Origin: Candidatus Tectimicrobiota bacterium
GTDB lineage: Bacteria > JACPUC01
Assembly (NCBI GenBank): GCA_016192455.1
Contig: JACPUC010000014.1
Span: 56,845 to 120,844, forward strand
Direction: 5' to 3'
DNA: 64,000 nucleotides
Under the pieces are notes generated by a model. That model was not told where the DNA came from. It saw nothing but the letters and a program-made list of their open reading frames with translations, and made no database searches. Made by a program: the position numbers and the translations under genes. Of the stretch, positions 45,965 through 55,963 are shown piece by piece. How positions within the stretch are numbered: position 1 is the stretch's first letter; every line of letters begins with the position of its first letter.

Positions 45965-47080
45965 CTAGGCGCCGGCGGCCAGGGTCTTGCCGGCAGGCAG
46001 GCCGAGCGCTTCGGCCACCGCCGGATGGGCGACCTCGCCATGGAAGATGTTGAGGCCGGCGCGCAAGGCGGCATCCCGCCGCACCGCCTCCTCAACGCCG
46101 TAGTTCGCCAGGGCCAGGAGGTAGGGGGTGGTGACGTTGGCGAGGGCGAACGTCGAGGTGCGCGCCACGGCGCCGGGGATATTCGCCACGCAGTAGTGCA
46201 GGATACCGTCTTCCTCGTAGACGGGATCCTGGTGCGAGGTGGGGCGGGAAGTCTCGAAGCAGCCGCCCTGGTCGATGGCGACGTCCACCACCACCGCATG
46301 GGGCCGCATCAGGCGCAGCATGCCGCGGCTGACAAGCCGGGGCGCCCGGGCGCCGGGGATGAGCACCGCGCCAACCACCAAGTCCGCCTGGGCGATCGCC
46401 TCCTCGATCACGTCCGGGTTGGAGGCGAGGGTTTGCACCCTGCCGGCGAAGAGGTTGTCGAGCCAGCGCAGGCGCTCGATGTTGATATCGAGGATGGTGA
46501 CATCGGCGCCGAGGCCGAGGGCGACGCGCGAGGCGTTCATGCCGACGATGCCGGCTCCCAACACGACAACTCGTCCGGGCGCCACGCCGGGCACGCCGCC
46601 CAGGAGGACGCCGGGCCCCCCGGCGCTGTTCATGAGGAAGGTGCCGCCCGCCTGCACGCAAAGCCGCCCGGCAATCTCGCTCATCGGGGTAAGCAGGGGC
46701 AGCCGGCCATCCGCAAGCTGCACCGTCTCATAGGCGATGCCGGTGACGCCAGCCTTCAGCAACCCCCTCGCCACCTCGAGGTAGCCCGCCAGGTGCAGGA
46801 ACGCGAAGAGGGTCTGGCCCGCCCGCATGTGGGCCAGTTCAACGACCTGGGGCTCCTTCACCTTGACGATCAGATCGCTCTCGGCATAGACCGCGGCGGC
46901 TGCCGGGACGATCACCGCCCCGGCGGCGCGGTAGGCCTCATCGCTCAAGCCGCAGCCGTGCCCGGCGCTCTGCTCGACCAGAACGCTGTGGCCGGACCGA
47001 ACCAGTTCCCGCACCCCCGCCGGGACGAGGCCGACGCGGTACTCCTGCTCCTTGATTTCCTTTGGAACCCCGATGCGCAT
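45965..47080 (-). CDS. ald: alanine dehydrogenase
   Basis: 371 residues, full length. It interconverts L-alanine and pyruvate plus ammonia with NAD. Residues: Arg15 and Lys75 (VKVKEPQ) for pyruvate, catalytic His96 (FLHLAGY), NAD loop VLGAGIVGMNA (about 172-182) and Asp198 at the end of the second strand (TILDIN), and 'MRPHAVVVDVAIDQGGCFET' (about 257-276) with catalytic Asp. GAGGTCGCC precedes ATG 47080. The thioesterase gene ends 7 bp upstream, so they are probably one unit. Confidence 0.96.
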   Translation of the reverse strand: MRIGVPKEIKEQEYRVGLVPAGVRELVRSGHSVLVEQSAGHGCGLSDEAYRAAGAVIVPAAAAVYAESDLIVKVKEPQVVELAHMRAGQTLFAFLHLAGYLEVARGLLKAGVTGIAYETVQLADGRLPLLTPMSEIAGRLCVQAGGTFLMNSAGGPGVLLGGVPGVAPGRVVVLGAGIVGMNASRVALGLGADVTILDINIERLRWLDNLFAGRVQTLASNPDVIEEAIAQADLVVGAVLIPGARAPRLVSRGMLRLMRPHAVVVDVAIDQGGCFETSRPTSHQDPVYEEDGILHYCVANIPGAVARTSTFALANVTTPYLLALANYGVEEAVRRDAALRAGLNIFHGEVAHPAVAEALGLPAGKTLAAGA

Positions 47081-47087
47081 GGCGACC

Positions 47088-47507
47088 TCACCTTACTCTC
47101 GGCGCATCGGCTGTCGAGGCCGCCGGCGCGCGGATGAGGGTTGATTCCGCTTCCACCACCAGGGCGCCGTCAGACGTCGTCGCCCAGGCGCGGGCCGTGG
47201 CGAACGCGGCGCGCTCCTCCACGAGCTCGCCGTAGACCTCCAGCCGCGCGCCAATGACGACGGGGCGGCGGAAACGAACCGCAATGCGTCCGGTGTAGGC
47301 GTTGATGCCGCGCTGATAGAGACACTGGACCATGGCATCGTCGAGCACCGCCGTCAGCACCCCCCCATGTGCGAGGCCGTCGTACCCCTGCACGCCCGGC
47401 CCAGGAACGAAGGTGGCCCGCACCTGTGACCCCTCGAGGCGAAACGCCACCCGCAGGCCGTGCTCGTTCTCTCGGCCGCAGACGAAGCAGTGCCGGTCTG
47501 GCTGCAT
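47088..47507 (-). CDS. PaaI-like hot-dog thioesterase
   Basis: 139 residues from ATG 47507. 'DRHCFVCGRENEHGLRV' is the usual start of this thioesterase group. 'GYDGLAHGGVLTAVLDDAM' (about 54-72) is the PaaI-type active-site helix with the catalytic Asp and His-Gly-Gly. The Shine-Dalgarno (GAGGAG) directly abuts this ATG; a GTG at 47615 would add a Pro-rich 36-residue extension and has GGAGGG 4 nt ahead. The start is therefore uncertain. Substrate unknown. Confidence 0.82.
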   Translation of the reverse strand: MQPDRHCFVCGRENEHGLRVAFRLEGSQVRATFVPGPGVQGYDGLAHGGVLTAVLDDAMVQCLYQRGINAYTGRIAVRFRRPVVIGARLEVYGELVEERAAFATARAWATTSDGALVVEAESTLIRAPAASTADAPRVR

Positions 47508-47967
47508 CTCCTCGCTTGACGGCGGTTGGTGAGGCGGCGGTGGTGGGGCTTGATGGGGGGATGGAACTGAGGGTTCGTTTGGAGGTTGACCAGGAGGCTG
47601 GGTTTGGGAAACCACAACGCCCTCCACGGAGGAGAGTGGCAGCGCCACGAGCCGCGGGCATCGGCGCGACGATGAGGCGCCGGCTGCGGGAGGTCTGCAA
47701 GGAGGTGCCCCGCGACGCGGTCGGCGCTTCCAGGAGCCTAGCGACGCGATGCGCCCTGCGCTGCGGGGTGGAAGGTTCCTCCGCGAGGCGTGGCCGCAAA
47801 CGTGAAAGGAGCGGACCACCCGCTCCCCGCCTTGGCACTCGGCTCTTTGAGACTCGCCGCGCCTGGCGAGCAGCAAGCCCACCGCGGAGGACCAGCCGCC
47901 GGGCCGGCGAGCCCCGCGCAGCCGCATCCCGCGACGAGCTTCCCGGCACCGCGCGGCGTCTGCGGTG
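47508..47967. other. intergenic before rplQ, G-rich tract only
   Basis: 460 bp. A purine-rich plus-strand tract with repeated GG and GGGG runs spans about 47521-47610, where the minus strand reads as a Pro-rich frame. No gene, terminator or tRNA recognised apart from the possible thioesterase extension. Confidence 0.4.
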
Positions 47968-48363
47968 CTAGCTCTTGGCCTCCTTCACCTTACGACCGGC
48001 CGTGTAGTCGCCATCAACCAGCTCGATGATCGCCTGCGGCGCGTTGTCCCCCGGCCTGGATTCCAGCTTGTAGATGCGGGTGTACCCCCCCGGTCGCTGG
48101 GCGTAGCGCGGCCCCACCACGTCGAAGAGTTTCTTCAGGCACGCCTTGTCGCGCACCACGCAGAGGGCGCGGCGGCGGTCGTGGAGGGTGCCGCGCTTGG
48201 CGAGGGTGATGGTGCGCTCCGCGATGGAGCGCATCTCCTTGGCCTTCGCCTCCGTTGTGGTGATGCGCTCATACCGGATGAGGCTGGTGACGAGGTTGCG
48301 CATGAGCGCTTTGCGGTGCGCCGCGTTGCGGCTGAGTTTTCGCCCTGCTTTCAAATGGCGCAT
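47968..48363 (-). CDS. rplQ: 50S ribosomal protein L17
   Basis: 131 residues from ATG 48363 (AGAGGCGAA upstream), normal length. MRHLKAGRKLSRNAAHRKAL and the 'NLVTSLIRYERITTTEAKAK' helix are family hallmarks. It is the last gene of the alpha operon. The frame is open above the ATG, but those codons are not part of L17. Confidence 0.97.
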   Translation of the reverse strand: MRHLKAGRKLSRNAAHRKALMRNLVTSLIRYERITTTEAKAKEMRSIAERTITLAKRGTLHDRRRALCVVRDKACLKKLFDVVGPRYAQRPGGYTRIYKLESRPGDNAPQAIIELVDGDYTAGRKVKEAKS

Positions 48364-48647
48364 GATTCGCCTCTTTGCCGGGAACCCCAAGTTGGTGGGG
48401 CGCTGTCAAGGTACCGACCAATGAATCCCGCACGGAGGTGGCGGCGGCCCCGATCATCGCGCACGCTTAGCGCCGGGGTGCCTCGCTCCCACTTTTGCCG
48501 GCGCTGGGCGCACCCTCCTGCGCGTGGCGCCGCGCTGCCCGGAGGGAATGAGGAAGTAGGGATCGCGCCCCCCCCTCAACGAACCCCTCCGCGCCAGATT
48601 CGGCTTCCAGGGCGGCGAATTCTTCCGCCTGATTCCTGGGCGGAGCC

Positions 48648-49643
48648 CTACGACGCGGACTTCGCCCCGCGGCTCACCTGCGCCTCGGCCTCCACCAGGT
48701 TCATGCCGAGGTGAAGGTTCATCTCCGTCAGGATGTCCTTGATCTCATTCAGCGACTTGCGCCCGAAGTTGCGCGTCTTCAGCATCTCGGCTTCGCTCTT
48801 CTGCACGAGGTCGCGGATGGTCCTGAGGTTCGCGTTCTTCAAGCAGTTGTAAGAGCGCACGGAGAGCTCCAGCTCCTCGACGCTGCGGTCGAGGTTGGCC
48901 ATCAGCTCCTGCTTGGCCCGATCGAGGACGGGAGCTTCCAGCTCGGGCTCTTCCTCGAAGTTGATGAAGATCTGCAGGTGGTCCTTCACCAGCTTGGCGG
49001 CCCTGGCCACCGCATCCTCGGGACTGATGCTGCCGTTTGTCCAGACCTGCAGGATGAGCTTGTCGTAGTCTGTCTCCTGGCCGACACGGGTGTTCTCCAC
49101 CTTGAAGTTCACCCGCCGCACCGGCGAGAAGACGGAATCGATCGGGATAAGCTGCGCCGGCTGGCCGTCTTCGCGGTTCCGCTCCGCCGGCACGTAGCCG
49201 CGGCCGACCTTCGCCACGAGCTGGGCATGGAGCTTCCCCTCCTTGCTGAGCGTGGCGATATGTTGCTCGGGATTGAGGATCTCCACATCCGCGTCGTGCT
49301 CGATGGTGGCGCCGGTGATCACCTGCTCCCCTTCGCCATGAATCTCCAGGGTCTTCGGGTGATCAACATGCATCTTGAGGTTCAGCTCCTTGAGGTTCAA
49401 GAGGATATCGACAACATCCTCGGCCACGCCCGGGAGCGTGGAGAACTCATGGTAGACCCCCTCAATCTGCACGTTGGCGATCGCCGCCCCGGGCAGGGAG
49501 GAGAGGAGGGCGCGGCGCAAGGCCGTCCCCAGCGTGGTGCCCCAGCCCCGCTCAAAGGGCTCGGCGACGAACATGCCATAGGTCTTCGTGAGGGTTGAGC
49601 GATCACACTCTAAGCGTTTCGGCCGTTGAAAGGGTCTACTCAT
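48648..49643 (-). CDS. rpoA: RNA polymerase alpha subunit
   Basis: 331 residues. The N-terminal dimerisation domain (about 1-235) has the '[20 protein letters not shown]' start with the assembly helix '[14 protein letters not shown]'. The C-terminal domain (about 255-315) binds UP elements and activators; '[20 protein letters not shown]' and '[14 protein letters not shown]' are its DNA-contact helices. A 284-bp gap to rplQ is longer than usual; I see no gene in it. Confidence 0.98.
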   Translation of the reverse strand: MSRPFQRPKRLECDRSTLTKTYGMFVAEPFERGWGTTLGTALRRALLSSLPGAAIANVQIEGVYHEFSTLPGVAEDVVDILLNLKELNLKMHVDHPKTLEIHGEGEQVITGATIEHDADVEILNPEQHIATLSKEGKLHAQLVAKVGRGYVPAERNREDGQPAQLIPIDSVFSPVRRVNFKVENTRVGQETDYDKLILQVWTNGSISPEDAVARAAKLVKDHLQIFINFEEEPELEAPVLDRAKQELMANLDRSVEELELSVRSYNCLKNANLRTIRDLVQKSEAEMLKTRNFGRKSLNEIKDILTEMNLHLGMNLVEAEAQVSRGAKSAS

Positions 49644-49740
49644 GCTGACCTGTGCCCTGCACGGCGGGGGGTTCGCTCCTGCCGCCTGCTGACGTTATGA
49701 TTCGGCAACTCGCGCGCTCCAGCGCCGTTGCGAGCAGCGC

Positions 49741-50370
49741 CTACTTCGAGTACAGCTCGACGATGAGTTGCTCGTCGATGAGATCGCTGCACTCCTGACG
49801 CGTCGGAAGCTGCACGATCCGACTTTGCACCGCCCCACGATCGAGCTCCAGCCACTGCGGCACGCCGCGCCGCTCGGCTCGTTCCAGGGCCAGCCGGATG
49901 ATGTCGAGGCCGCGGCTCTGCTGCCGCACGGCTACCACCTCCCCCTGTTTCACCTGGTAAGAGGGGATATCGACGGCTTTGCCGCCGACCTGAATATGCC
50001 GGTGGCGCACGAGCTGCCGCGCCTGCTGGAGGGAAGTGGCAAACCCCGAGCGGTGGACGACGCTATCGAGGCGCCGCTCCAGCATGGTGAGGAAGACCTC
50101 ACCCGTCACCCCGCGCTTGCGCTCGGCGCGCTGGAACGTCAGGCGGAACTGCTTCTCCAGCAACCCATACATGCGCTTCGCCTTCTGCTTGGCGCGCAGT
50201 TGGATGCCGTACGGGGTGATCTTCTGACGCCGCCGTTGACCATGCTGCCCTGGGACGTAGTTGCGGCGCTCGATGGCACACTTGTCCGAGAAGCAGCGCT
50301 CTCCCTTCAGGAAGAGCTTCTCGCCTTCGCGCCGACACAACCGGCAAACTGGACCGATGTACCTAGCCAC
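49741..50370 (-). CDS. rpsD: 30S ribosomal protein S4, zinc form
   Basis: 209 residues from GTG 50370. An intact Cys4 site (C9, C12, C26, C31) marks the zinc-binding form. The S4 RNA-binding domain (about 95-155) has 'RLDSVVHRSGFATSLQQARQ' and 'LVRHRHIQVGGK'. S4 nucleates 30S assembly and represses this operon in E. coli. Confidence 0.98.
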   Translation of the reverse strand: MARYIGPVCRLCRREGEKLFLKGERCFSDKCAIERRNYVPGQHGQRRRQKITPYGIQLRAKQKAKRMYGLLEKQFRLTFQRAERKRGVTGEVFLTMLERRLDSVVHRSGFATSLQQARQLVRHRHIQVGGKAVDIPSYQVKQGEVVAVRQQSRGLDIIRLALERAERRGVPQWLELDRGAVQSRIVQLPTRQECSDLIDEQLIVELYSK

Positions 50371-50469
50371 GCTTCTTTGCTCTCCTCAACCGCTCTGCTG
50401 TTCGAATCAGGGCCTCCTCAGGACGCCCACGAACGGAACCAGGCGCGCCTGACGGGCGGGACGCCGGGC

Positions 50470-50862
50470 TTAAACGCGGCGCCGTTTCGGCGGCCGACAG
50501 CCATTGTGCGGGATGGGCGTGACGTCGCGGATCATCTCGATTTCGAGTCCCGCCGCCTGCATGGCGCGAATGGCCGCCTCACGGCCGGAACCCGGCCCCT
50601 TCACCAACACCTGCACCTTCCGCACCCCGAGCTCCATCGCCTTGCGGGCCGCCGCCTCACCGGCGATCTGGGCGGCGAAGGGGGTGCTTTTGCGGGAGCC
50701 CTTGAACCCTTGCGCGCCGGCCGAGGACCAGGCGACGACGTTGCCGGCCGCATCGGTGATGGTGACGATGGTGTTGTTGAAGGTGGAGAGCACATGCGTG
50801 ATCCCCTCGCCGATCACCCTGCGCTCCTTGCGCCTGCCGCCCCGTTTCTTTCCGTCGGACAT
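50470..50862 (-). CDS. rpsK: 30S ribosomal protein S11
   Basis: 130 residues. '[20 protein letters not shown]' (about 24-43) and the ending '[18 protein letters not shown]' are exact family features. S11 sits on the platform near the mRNA exit. AAGGAG is about 11 nt before ATG 50862; rpsM is upstream by 25 bp. Confidence 0.98.
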   Translation of the reverse strand: MSDGKKRGGRRKERRVIGEGITHVLSTFNNTIVTITDAAGNVVAWSSAGAQGFKGSRKSTPFAAQIAGEAAARKAMELGVRKVQVLVKGPGSGREAAIRAMQAAGLEIEMIRDVTPIPHNGCRPPKRRRV

Positions 50863-50887
50863 GGGTCGTTCTGCTCCTTACCTGACA

Positions 50888-51262
50888 CTATTTCTTCTTG
50901 CCGCGGGCGCCGACCGTCCGCCGCGGGCCTTTGCGCGTGCGCGAGTTGGTCCGCGTGCGCTGGCCGTGCACGGGGAGACCACGCCGGTGCCGCAGCCCGC
51001 AGTAGGTGCCGATGTCCATCAAGCGCTTGATGTTCATCGTCACTTCGCGCCGCAGGTCGCCCTCGACCGTGTAGCGCTGCTCGATGATCGTCCGGACCTT
51101 GGCGATCTCCTGGTCGGTGAAGTCCTTGATGCGCTTCTGTGGGTTAATGTCGGCTTCGGCAAGAATGCGCTTCGCGATCGAGCGGCCGACGCCGAAAATG
51201 TAGGTGAGCGCCGTTTCCGCCTGCTTGTCGTTGGGAACATCGACGCCAGCAATACGTGCCAC
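50888..51262 (-). CDS. rpsM: 30S ribosomal protein S13
   Basis: 124 residues. The start is GTG 51262 ([14 protein letters not shown]), fixed by GGAGGTGCGAGG just upstream; the longer frame is not used. '[17 protein letters not shown]' and the basic end '[20 protein letters not shown]' contact 16S rRNA and P-site tRNA. Confidence 0.97.
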   Translation of the reverse strand: MARIAGVDVPNDKQAETALTYIFGVGRSIAKRILAEADINPQKRIKDFTDQEIAKVRTIIEQRYTVEGDLRREVTMNIKRLMDIGTYCGLRHRRGLPVHGQRTRTNSRTRKGPRRTVGARGKKK

Positions 51263-51395
51263 CCTCGCACCTCCTCTTACGGCTGCGGCCCCGCGCCGCG
51301 CTGTCGGCGGGCCGACGCAGAGTGGCCTCACCGCCCCCTCGCATCGGCCCCACCACGCACGGCGCCGGCCGCGCGCCCGAGCGCTCGCCGCGTCA

Positions 51396-51509
51396 CTACC
51401 CTTGCCGCTGCTTGTGGCGGGGATTCTCGCAGATCACCCGCACCACGCCCTTGCGGCGAATGACTTTACACTTGGCGCAGATCGGCTTCACCGAGGCTTG
51501 CACTTTCAT
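51396..51509 (-). CDS. rpmJ: 50S ribosomal protein L36, zinc form
   Basis: 37 residues from ATG 51509, with GGAGGATGGG upstream. The C-x2-C-x12-C-x4-H zinc site (C11, C14, C27, H32) is intact. It lies between infA and rpsM, as in the standard operon order. Confidence 0.95.
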   Translation of the reverse strand: MKVQASVKPICAKCKVIRRKGVVRVICENPRHKQRQG

Positions 51510-51655
51510 GGTTCCCATCCTCCGCGGCGACGCGCCGGGACCTGTCGCCGCTGGGGGCATCCTCTGAAATCCCCGCTCTGGGGAACTCCCAGCAAGAGTC
51601 TTCCGGGAAGAGCCTCCCCCCAACAGCGTCCGGAGGAGGAAGCATCCCGGCCCCG

Positions 51656-51874
51656 CTACTTGTACCGGAACGTGATGCGTCCGCGGCTCAGATCATAGGG
51701 CGAGAGCTCGAGGCGCACCCTGTCCCCCGGCAGAATTCTGATGAAGTGCATGCGCATCTTGCCGGAGATGTGCGCCAGAACCTTGTGACCATTATCGAGC
51801 CGGACACGGAACATCGCATTCGGCAACGGCTCCTCAATGGTCCCCTCGACTTCGATGGCATCCTCTTTAGCCAT
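51656..51874 (-). CDS. infA: translation initiation factor IF-1
   Basis: 72 residues, exact family length; an OB fold. '[19 protein letters not shown]' and '[16 protein letters not shown]' are hallmarks. IF-1 binds the A site of the 30S subunit during initiation. It lies between map and rpmJ. Confidence 0.98.
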   Translation of the reverse strand: MAKEDAIEVEGTIEEPLPNAMFRVRLDNGHKVLAHISGKMRMHFIRILPGDRVRLELSPYDLSRGRITFRYK

Positions 51875-51914
51875 GGAGCCCCGTCCTCAGGCCGCTCTTC
51901 CTGCGCTCCGGTGC

Positions 51915-52682
51915 TTACGCTGATGCCGAGAACCCGTCGCGCAAGGTGAGGATCTCGGTCCCCTGATCGGTAATCGCCACGGTATGCTCAAAATGGGCCG
52001 AGCGCTTGCCATCGGCGGTCACGACCGTCCACTGATCGCTGAGGATGCGCACGTCGTGGGTGCCGGCGTTCACCATCGGCTCGAGGGCCAACACGAAACC
52101 CCGGCGCAGCCTGGGGCCGCTCCCCGCCGTACCGAAGTTCGGCACTTGCGGGTCCTCATGCAGCGCCTGCCCGATGCCGTGCCCCACGAAGACGCGCACC
52201 ACGCCGTAGCCATGCCCCTCGGCATAGCTCTGGATCGCATGCGACACATCCCCCAGGTGGTTCCCCTCCTTCATCTGGGCGATGCCCATGAAAAGCGCTT
52301 TCTCGGTCACGTCCAGGAGGCGCCACGATTCCTGGGAGACCTCGCCCACCGGCACGGTGACGGCGGAGTCGCCGTAGTACCCGTCCACGCGGGCGCCCAG
52401 GTCAAGCCCAACAATGTCACCACTGCGCAGCTTGCGCTTCGACGGGATGCCGTGCACCACCTCTTCGTTGATTGAGGTGCAGAGTGTGCAGGGGAAGCCG
52501 CGGTAGCCTTTGAAGGCGGGGATGCCGCCGCGCTCGCGGATGCAGGCTTCCGCCATGGCGTCGAGCTCGCGGGTGGTGATGCCCTCCTCTACGTGGGCGA
52601 TGAGGCAGTGCAAGGTTTCGGCAACGATGCGGTTCGGTCGCCGCATCTTCTCTATCTCTTCCGGCGTCTTGATGTGGATCAT
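51915..52682 (-). CDS. map: methionine aminopeptidase, type I
   Basis: 255 residues from ATG 52682; this start overlaps the adk stop by one base (TGATG) and so is coupled. Metal ligands: D94 (GLDLG), D105 (GDSA), H168 (VGHGIG), E201 (LEPMV) and E232 (HFEHT). It removes the N-terminal Met of new proteins. The longer upstream frame runs into adk and is not used. Confidence 0.97.
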   Translation of the reverse strand: MIHIKTPEEIEKMRRPNRIVAETLHCLIAHVEEGITTRELDAMAEACIRERGGIPAFKGYRGFPCTLCTSINEEVVHGIPSKRKLRSGDIVGLDLGARVDGYYGDSAVTVPVGEVSQESWRLLDVTEKALFMGIAQMKEGNHLGDVSHAIQSYAEGHGYGVVRVFVGHGIGQALHEDPQVPNFGTAGSGPRLRRGFVLALEPMVNAGTHDVRILSDQWTVVTADGKRSAHFEHTVAITDQGTEILTLRDGFSASA

Positions 52683-53332
52683 CACGCACGCCTTTCCAGC
52701 ACGCGACAAATCTCCTCAAAAATAGTGTCAATCTTGCCCATGCCGTGGATGGTGAGCAGGAGCCCCCCATGGTTGTAAAAAGCCGCCAGCGGGGCGGTCT
52801 GCTCCGTGTAGACCTTCAAGCGCTCCCTGATCGTGGCTTCCTGATCATCGGAGCGCTGGTAGAGTTCACCGCCACAGGCGTCGCACTTCCCCGCCACCTT
52901 GGAGGGGTTGAACACCGTGTGGAACATGGCGCCGCAAGCGCGGCAGGTGCGCCGACCCGTGAGCCGGCGCAGCAGTTCCCCCTGCTCGACCTCGACGTTG
53001 ATCACGGCGTCGAGCCGGCTGTTGAGCGCCTCCAGGGCGTCCCGCAACGCTTCGGCCTGGGCAAGCGTGCGCGGGAACCCATCGAGGATGTAGCCCTCTC
53101 GGCAATCGGCAACCCGCAGCCGTTCCTCGATGAGGGCGATGACCAGCGGATCGGGAACGAGCTCGCCCTGATCCATGTATCCCTTGGCGCGCTTTCCCAG
53201 GCTGGTCCTCTCTCGCACCGCGGCGCGCAGGATGTCGCCGGTGGAGACCTGGGGAATGCCGTACTTCTCCGCCAGAAGCTTCGCTTGGGTCCCCTTGCCG
53301 GAGCCTGGAGGGCCAAGAAAGATCAGCCGCAC
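52682..53332 (-). CDS. adk: adenylate kinase, zinc-lid form
   Basis: 216 residues from GTG 53332 (GGAGGACGTT upstream). P-loop GPPGSGKGTQ (7-16), and 'DGFPRTLAQAEAL' (84-96). The lid carries a Cys4 zinc site (C130, C133, C150, C153), as in Gram-positive enzymes and many other lineages. It converts ATP and AMP to two ADP. Its position between secY and map is standard. Confidence 0.97.
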   Translation of the reverse strand: MRLIFLGPPGSGKGTQAKLLAEKYGIPQVSTGDILRAAVRERTSLGKRAKGYMDQGELVPDPLVIALIEERLRVADCREGYILDGFPRTLAQAEALRDALEALNSRLDAVINVEVEQGELLRRLTGRRTCRACGAMFHTVFNPSKVAGKCDACGGELYQRSDDQEATIRERLKVYTEQTAPLAAFYNHGGLLLTIHGMGKIDTIFEEICRVLERRA

Positions 53333-53403
53333 AACGTCCTCCCGAACGTCACGGGTTGCTCGAGGGCGAACGCCGCCGGCGCGGCGCCGTCCGCCGCCCC
53401 GCC

Positions 53404-54714
53404 TCAGCGACGGCTGCGCACCCGTCCCTTCTTCATGAATCCTTCGTAGTGGCGCATGACGAGGTGCGACTCCACCTGCGCCATCGTATCCATGGCCACG
53501 CCGACGACGATGAGCAGCGCCGTGCCGCCGAAGAAGAAGGGCGTATTGAAGTAACTGATCAGGTAGGTCGGCAAGACGACGATCACCGACAGGTAGATGG
53601 CTCCCGCGAAGGTGAGGCGGGTAAGCGCCCGGTCAATGAACTCCGCCGTGGGACGCCCGGCGCGGATGCCGGGGATAAACCCGCCATAGTTCTTCACGTT
53701 GTCGGCCACATCCACGGGGTTGAAGATGATCGCCGTGTAGAAGTAGCAGAAGAAGAAGATGAGGATGACGGTCGACAAGGTGTAGAGCCAGCGGCCCGGC
53801 GAGATGAGGCCGGCGATATCCTGCACCCACGGCACCGCCATGAAGCTGGCGATCGTGGCGGGGAACATGATGAGCGACGAGGCGAAGATGGGCGGGATGA
53901 CGCCGGAGGTGTTGACCTTCAGCGGCAAGTGGGTGCTCTGCCCGCCGTACATGCGCCGCCCCACCACGCGCTTGGCGTACTGGATGGGGATGCGGCGCTG
54001 GCCGCTCTCGACGAAGACAATCACGGCCACCACGAAGAGCATGAAGACGATGAGGGCGAGCACGAAGAAGATGGAGAACTCACCGGTGCGCAGGAGCTCA
54101 AAGGTGCCGCCCACGGCCGACGGCATGCCGGCAACGATGCCGGCGTAGATGATGAGCGAGATGCCATTGCCGATGCCGCGCTCGGTAATTTGCTCTCCCA
54201 CCCACATGATGAAGGCGGTACCGGCGGTAAAGCTCATGATGGCGATGAAACGGAAAGGCCATCCCGGGAACGGCACGACCGCGGCTCCCCCGGGGCTCTG
54301 CATCTGTTCCAGCCCCAGGGCGATACCGAACCCCTGGATGGCGCTGAGTACCACCGTGCCGTAACGGGCGTACTGGTTGATCTTCTTGCGCCCCTGCTCC
54401 CCTTCCTTCTTCAGCTTATCGAGGGAGGGCACGACGACGGTGAGGAGCTCCAGGATGATCGTGGCGCTGATGTAAGGCATGATGCCGAGGGCGAAGATCG
54501 TCATGCGCTCGAGGGCGCCGCCGGCGAAGAGATCGAAGAACCCCAGGAGTGTCCCCTGCTGGCGGGCGAAGAACTGGGCAAGGGCCTGACTGTCGATGCC
54601 GGGCGTGGGGATGTGCGCCCCGATGCGATAGACCGCCAGCATGAGCAGCGTAAAGAGGATGCGCTTGCGCAGCTCGGGAATCTTAAAGACGTTCTGGAAA
54701 CTGTCGACTGCCAC
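53404..54714 (-). CDS. secY: preprotein translocase subunit SecY
   Basis: 436 residues from GTG 54714, with ten hydrophobic segments. SecY forms the protein-conducting channel. 'LFTLLMLAVYRIGAHIPTPG' (helix 1 and periplasmic plug region) and 'YAKRVVGRRMYGGQSTHLPL' (ribosome/SecA-contact loop) are typical. It starts 2 nt before the rplO stop, so translation is probably coupled. Confidence 0.98.
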   Translation of the reverse strand: MAVDSFQNVFKIPELRKRILFTLLMLAVYRIGAHIPTPGIDSQALAQFFARQQGTLLGFFDLFAGGALERMTIFALGIMPYISATIILELLTVVVPSLDKLKKEGEQGRKKINQYARYGTVVLSAIQGFGIALGLEQMQSPGGAAVVPFPGWPFRFIAIMSFTAGTAFIMWVGEQITERGIGNGISLIIYAGIVAGMPSAVGGTFELLRTGEFSIFFVLALIVFMLFVVAVIVFVESGQRRIPIQYAKRVVGRRMYGGQSTHLPLKVNTSGVIPPIFASSLIMFPATIASFMAVPWVQDIAGLISPGRWLYTLSTVILIFFFCYFYTAIIFNPVDVADNVKNYGGFIPGIRAGRPTAEFIDRALTRLTFAGAIYLSVIVVLPTYLISYFNTPFFFGGTALLIVVGVAMDTMAQVESHLVMRHYEGFMKKGRVRSRR

Positions 54715-54716
54715 GC

Positions 54717-55157
54717 CTACGCTTCCTGAACTTGGCCGCCAGCGGCGCGAATCTTTTCCACCGCGGTCTTGCTGAAACGGTGGGCCTGCACGATGAGGGC
54801 CTTGCTGAGCTCTCCGTCACCGAGGATCTTGACCGCCAGACCTCTGCCGCGGATGAGCCGGCGTTCGCCGAGGAGCTCCGGGGTCACCGCGGTGTTCGCC
54901 GCAAAGACGTCGAGGTCGCCGACGTTCACGATCTCGTAGCGTTTCGTAAAGATGTTCGTAAACCCCCGCTTTGGCAAGCGCCGTTGCAGGGGCATCTGCC
55001 CACCCTCGAACCAGGGCGGCAGGGAGCCTCCCGAACGTGCTTTCTGCCCCTTGTGACCGCGACCTGAGGTTTTGCCCAGGCCACTCCCCGGTCCGCGTCC
55101 GACCCGCTTGATGCTCTGCCGGGACCCCGGGGCGGGGCGCAGTTCATGCAGCTTCAT
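54717..55157 (-). CDS. rplO: 50S ribosomal protein L15
   Basis: 146 residues. '[20 protein letters not shown]' and the Gly/Arg-rich '[20 protein letters not shown]' (about 24-43) are family features. ATG 55157 overlaps the rpmD stop by four bases (ATGA). Confidence 0.98.
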   Translation of the reverse strand: MKLHELRPAPGSRQSIKRVGRGPGSGLGKTSGRGHKGQKARSGGSLPPWFEGGQMPLQRRLPKRGFTNIFTKRYEIVNVGDLDVFAANTAVTPELLGERRLIRGRGLAVKILGDGELSKALIVQAHRFSKTAVEKIRAAGGQVQEA

Positions 55158-55372
55158 GGATGCCGCTCTCCTTGCTCAGCCGCGTTCTCGGTCACCAGGG
55201 TGCAGCGCACCAGGTGGGGGACCTTGTTGATCATGCCACGCACCGCCCGGCTGTCTTCCCGACGCACGGTGTGGTGCAGCCGGCGCAGCCCCAAGCCCCG
55301 CAGCACGAGCTTCAGCTTCGTTGGCGAGCCGATGCCGCTCTTCACGAGGGTGATGTCGATGTAGCGCGCCAT
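55154..55372 (-). CDS. rpmD: 50S ribosomal protein L30
   Basis: 72 residues, slightly longer than E. coli (59). '[20 protein letters not shown]' with '[10 protein letters not shown]' is the L30 core; the extra residues form a Glu-rich C-terminal tail. It overlaps rplO by four bases. Confidence 0.96.
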   Translation of the reverse strand: MARYIDITLVKSGIGSPTKLKLVLRGLGLRRLHHTVRREDSRAVRGMINKVPHLVRCTLVTENAAEQGERHP

Positions 55373-55405
55373 GCTCCTCTCCCGTCCCGCCCAGGCGCTG
55401 CTGGG

Positions 55406-55951
55406 CTACGCGAACAGCTCCTCCACCCGCTTGCCGCGCAGGGAGGCTACGTCGGCGGCATCGCGGAGCTGCTCAAGCCCGTTCATGGTGGCCCGCACCA
55501 CGTTGTGGGGGTTCTTCGAGCCGAGCGACTTGGTGAGGATATCGCGCACCCCCACGGCCTCCAGCACCGCCCGCACGGCGCTGCCGGCGATCACCCCGGT
55601 GCCTTCCGAGGCCGGACGCAAGAACACCCGGCCGGCTCCATAGACGCCGACCACCTGGTGGGTGATGGTGCTTCCCTTCAGGGTGATGTGGCGGAGATCT
55701 TTCTTGGCTTTCTCGATAGCCTTGCGGATCGCCTCGGGCACCTCGTTGGCCTTCCCCTTGCCGATGCCGACGGTGCCGTTGCGGTTGCCCACCACCACGA
55801 GGGCGCTGAAGCTGAAACGCCGCCCACCTTTGACCACTTTCGCCACGCGGTTGACGTTGATGATCTTGTCAACGAACTCGGCTGGCTGTCCCCGCTCTTC
55901 CACACTCTGCTCCTCTGCCCGTCTCGTCTCGTGCGGGCGACCTCCTGCCAC
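55406..55951 (-). CDS. rpsE: 30S ribosomal protein S5
   Basis: 181 residues. N-terminal double-stranded RNA-binding domain with '[20 protein letters not shown]' (about 33-52) and the fidelity-linked '[20 protein letters not shown]'; C-terminal domain with '[16 protein letters not shown]'. It helps decoding accuracy at the mRNA entrance. Confidence 0.98.
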   Translation of the reverse strand: MAGGRPHETRRAEEQSVEERGQPAEFVDKIINVNRVAKVVKGGRRFSFSALVVVGNRNGTVGIGKGKANEVPEAIRKAIEKAKKDLRHITLKGSTITHQVVGVYGAGRVFLRPASEGTGVIAGSAVRAVLEAVGVRDILTKSLGSKNPHNVVRATMNGLEQLRDAADVASLRGKRVEELFA

Positions 55952-55963
55952 GGGGCGCCGCGG

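Noticed and set aside
47508-47615. Pro-rich extension of the thioesterase
   Set aside because: It is possible because of GGAGGG before GTG 47615, but related thioesterases start close to the HCFVCG segment; kept only as an alternative.
48711-49598. Long plus-strand open frames opposite rpoA and other ribosomal genes
   Set aside because: They mirror highly conserved minus-strand genes. Their composition (His/Asp/Leu/Gly/Arg-rich) is typical of antisense shadows in high-GC DNA.
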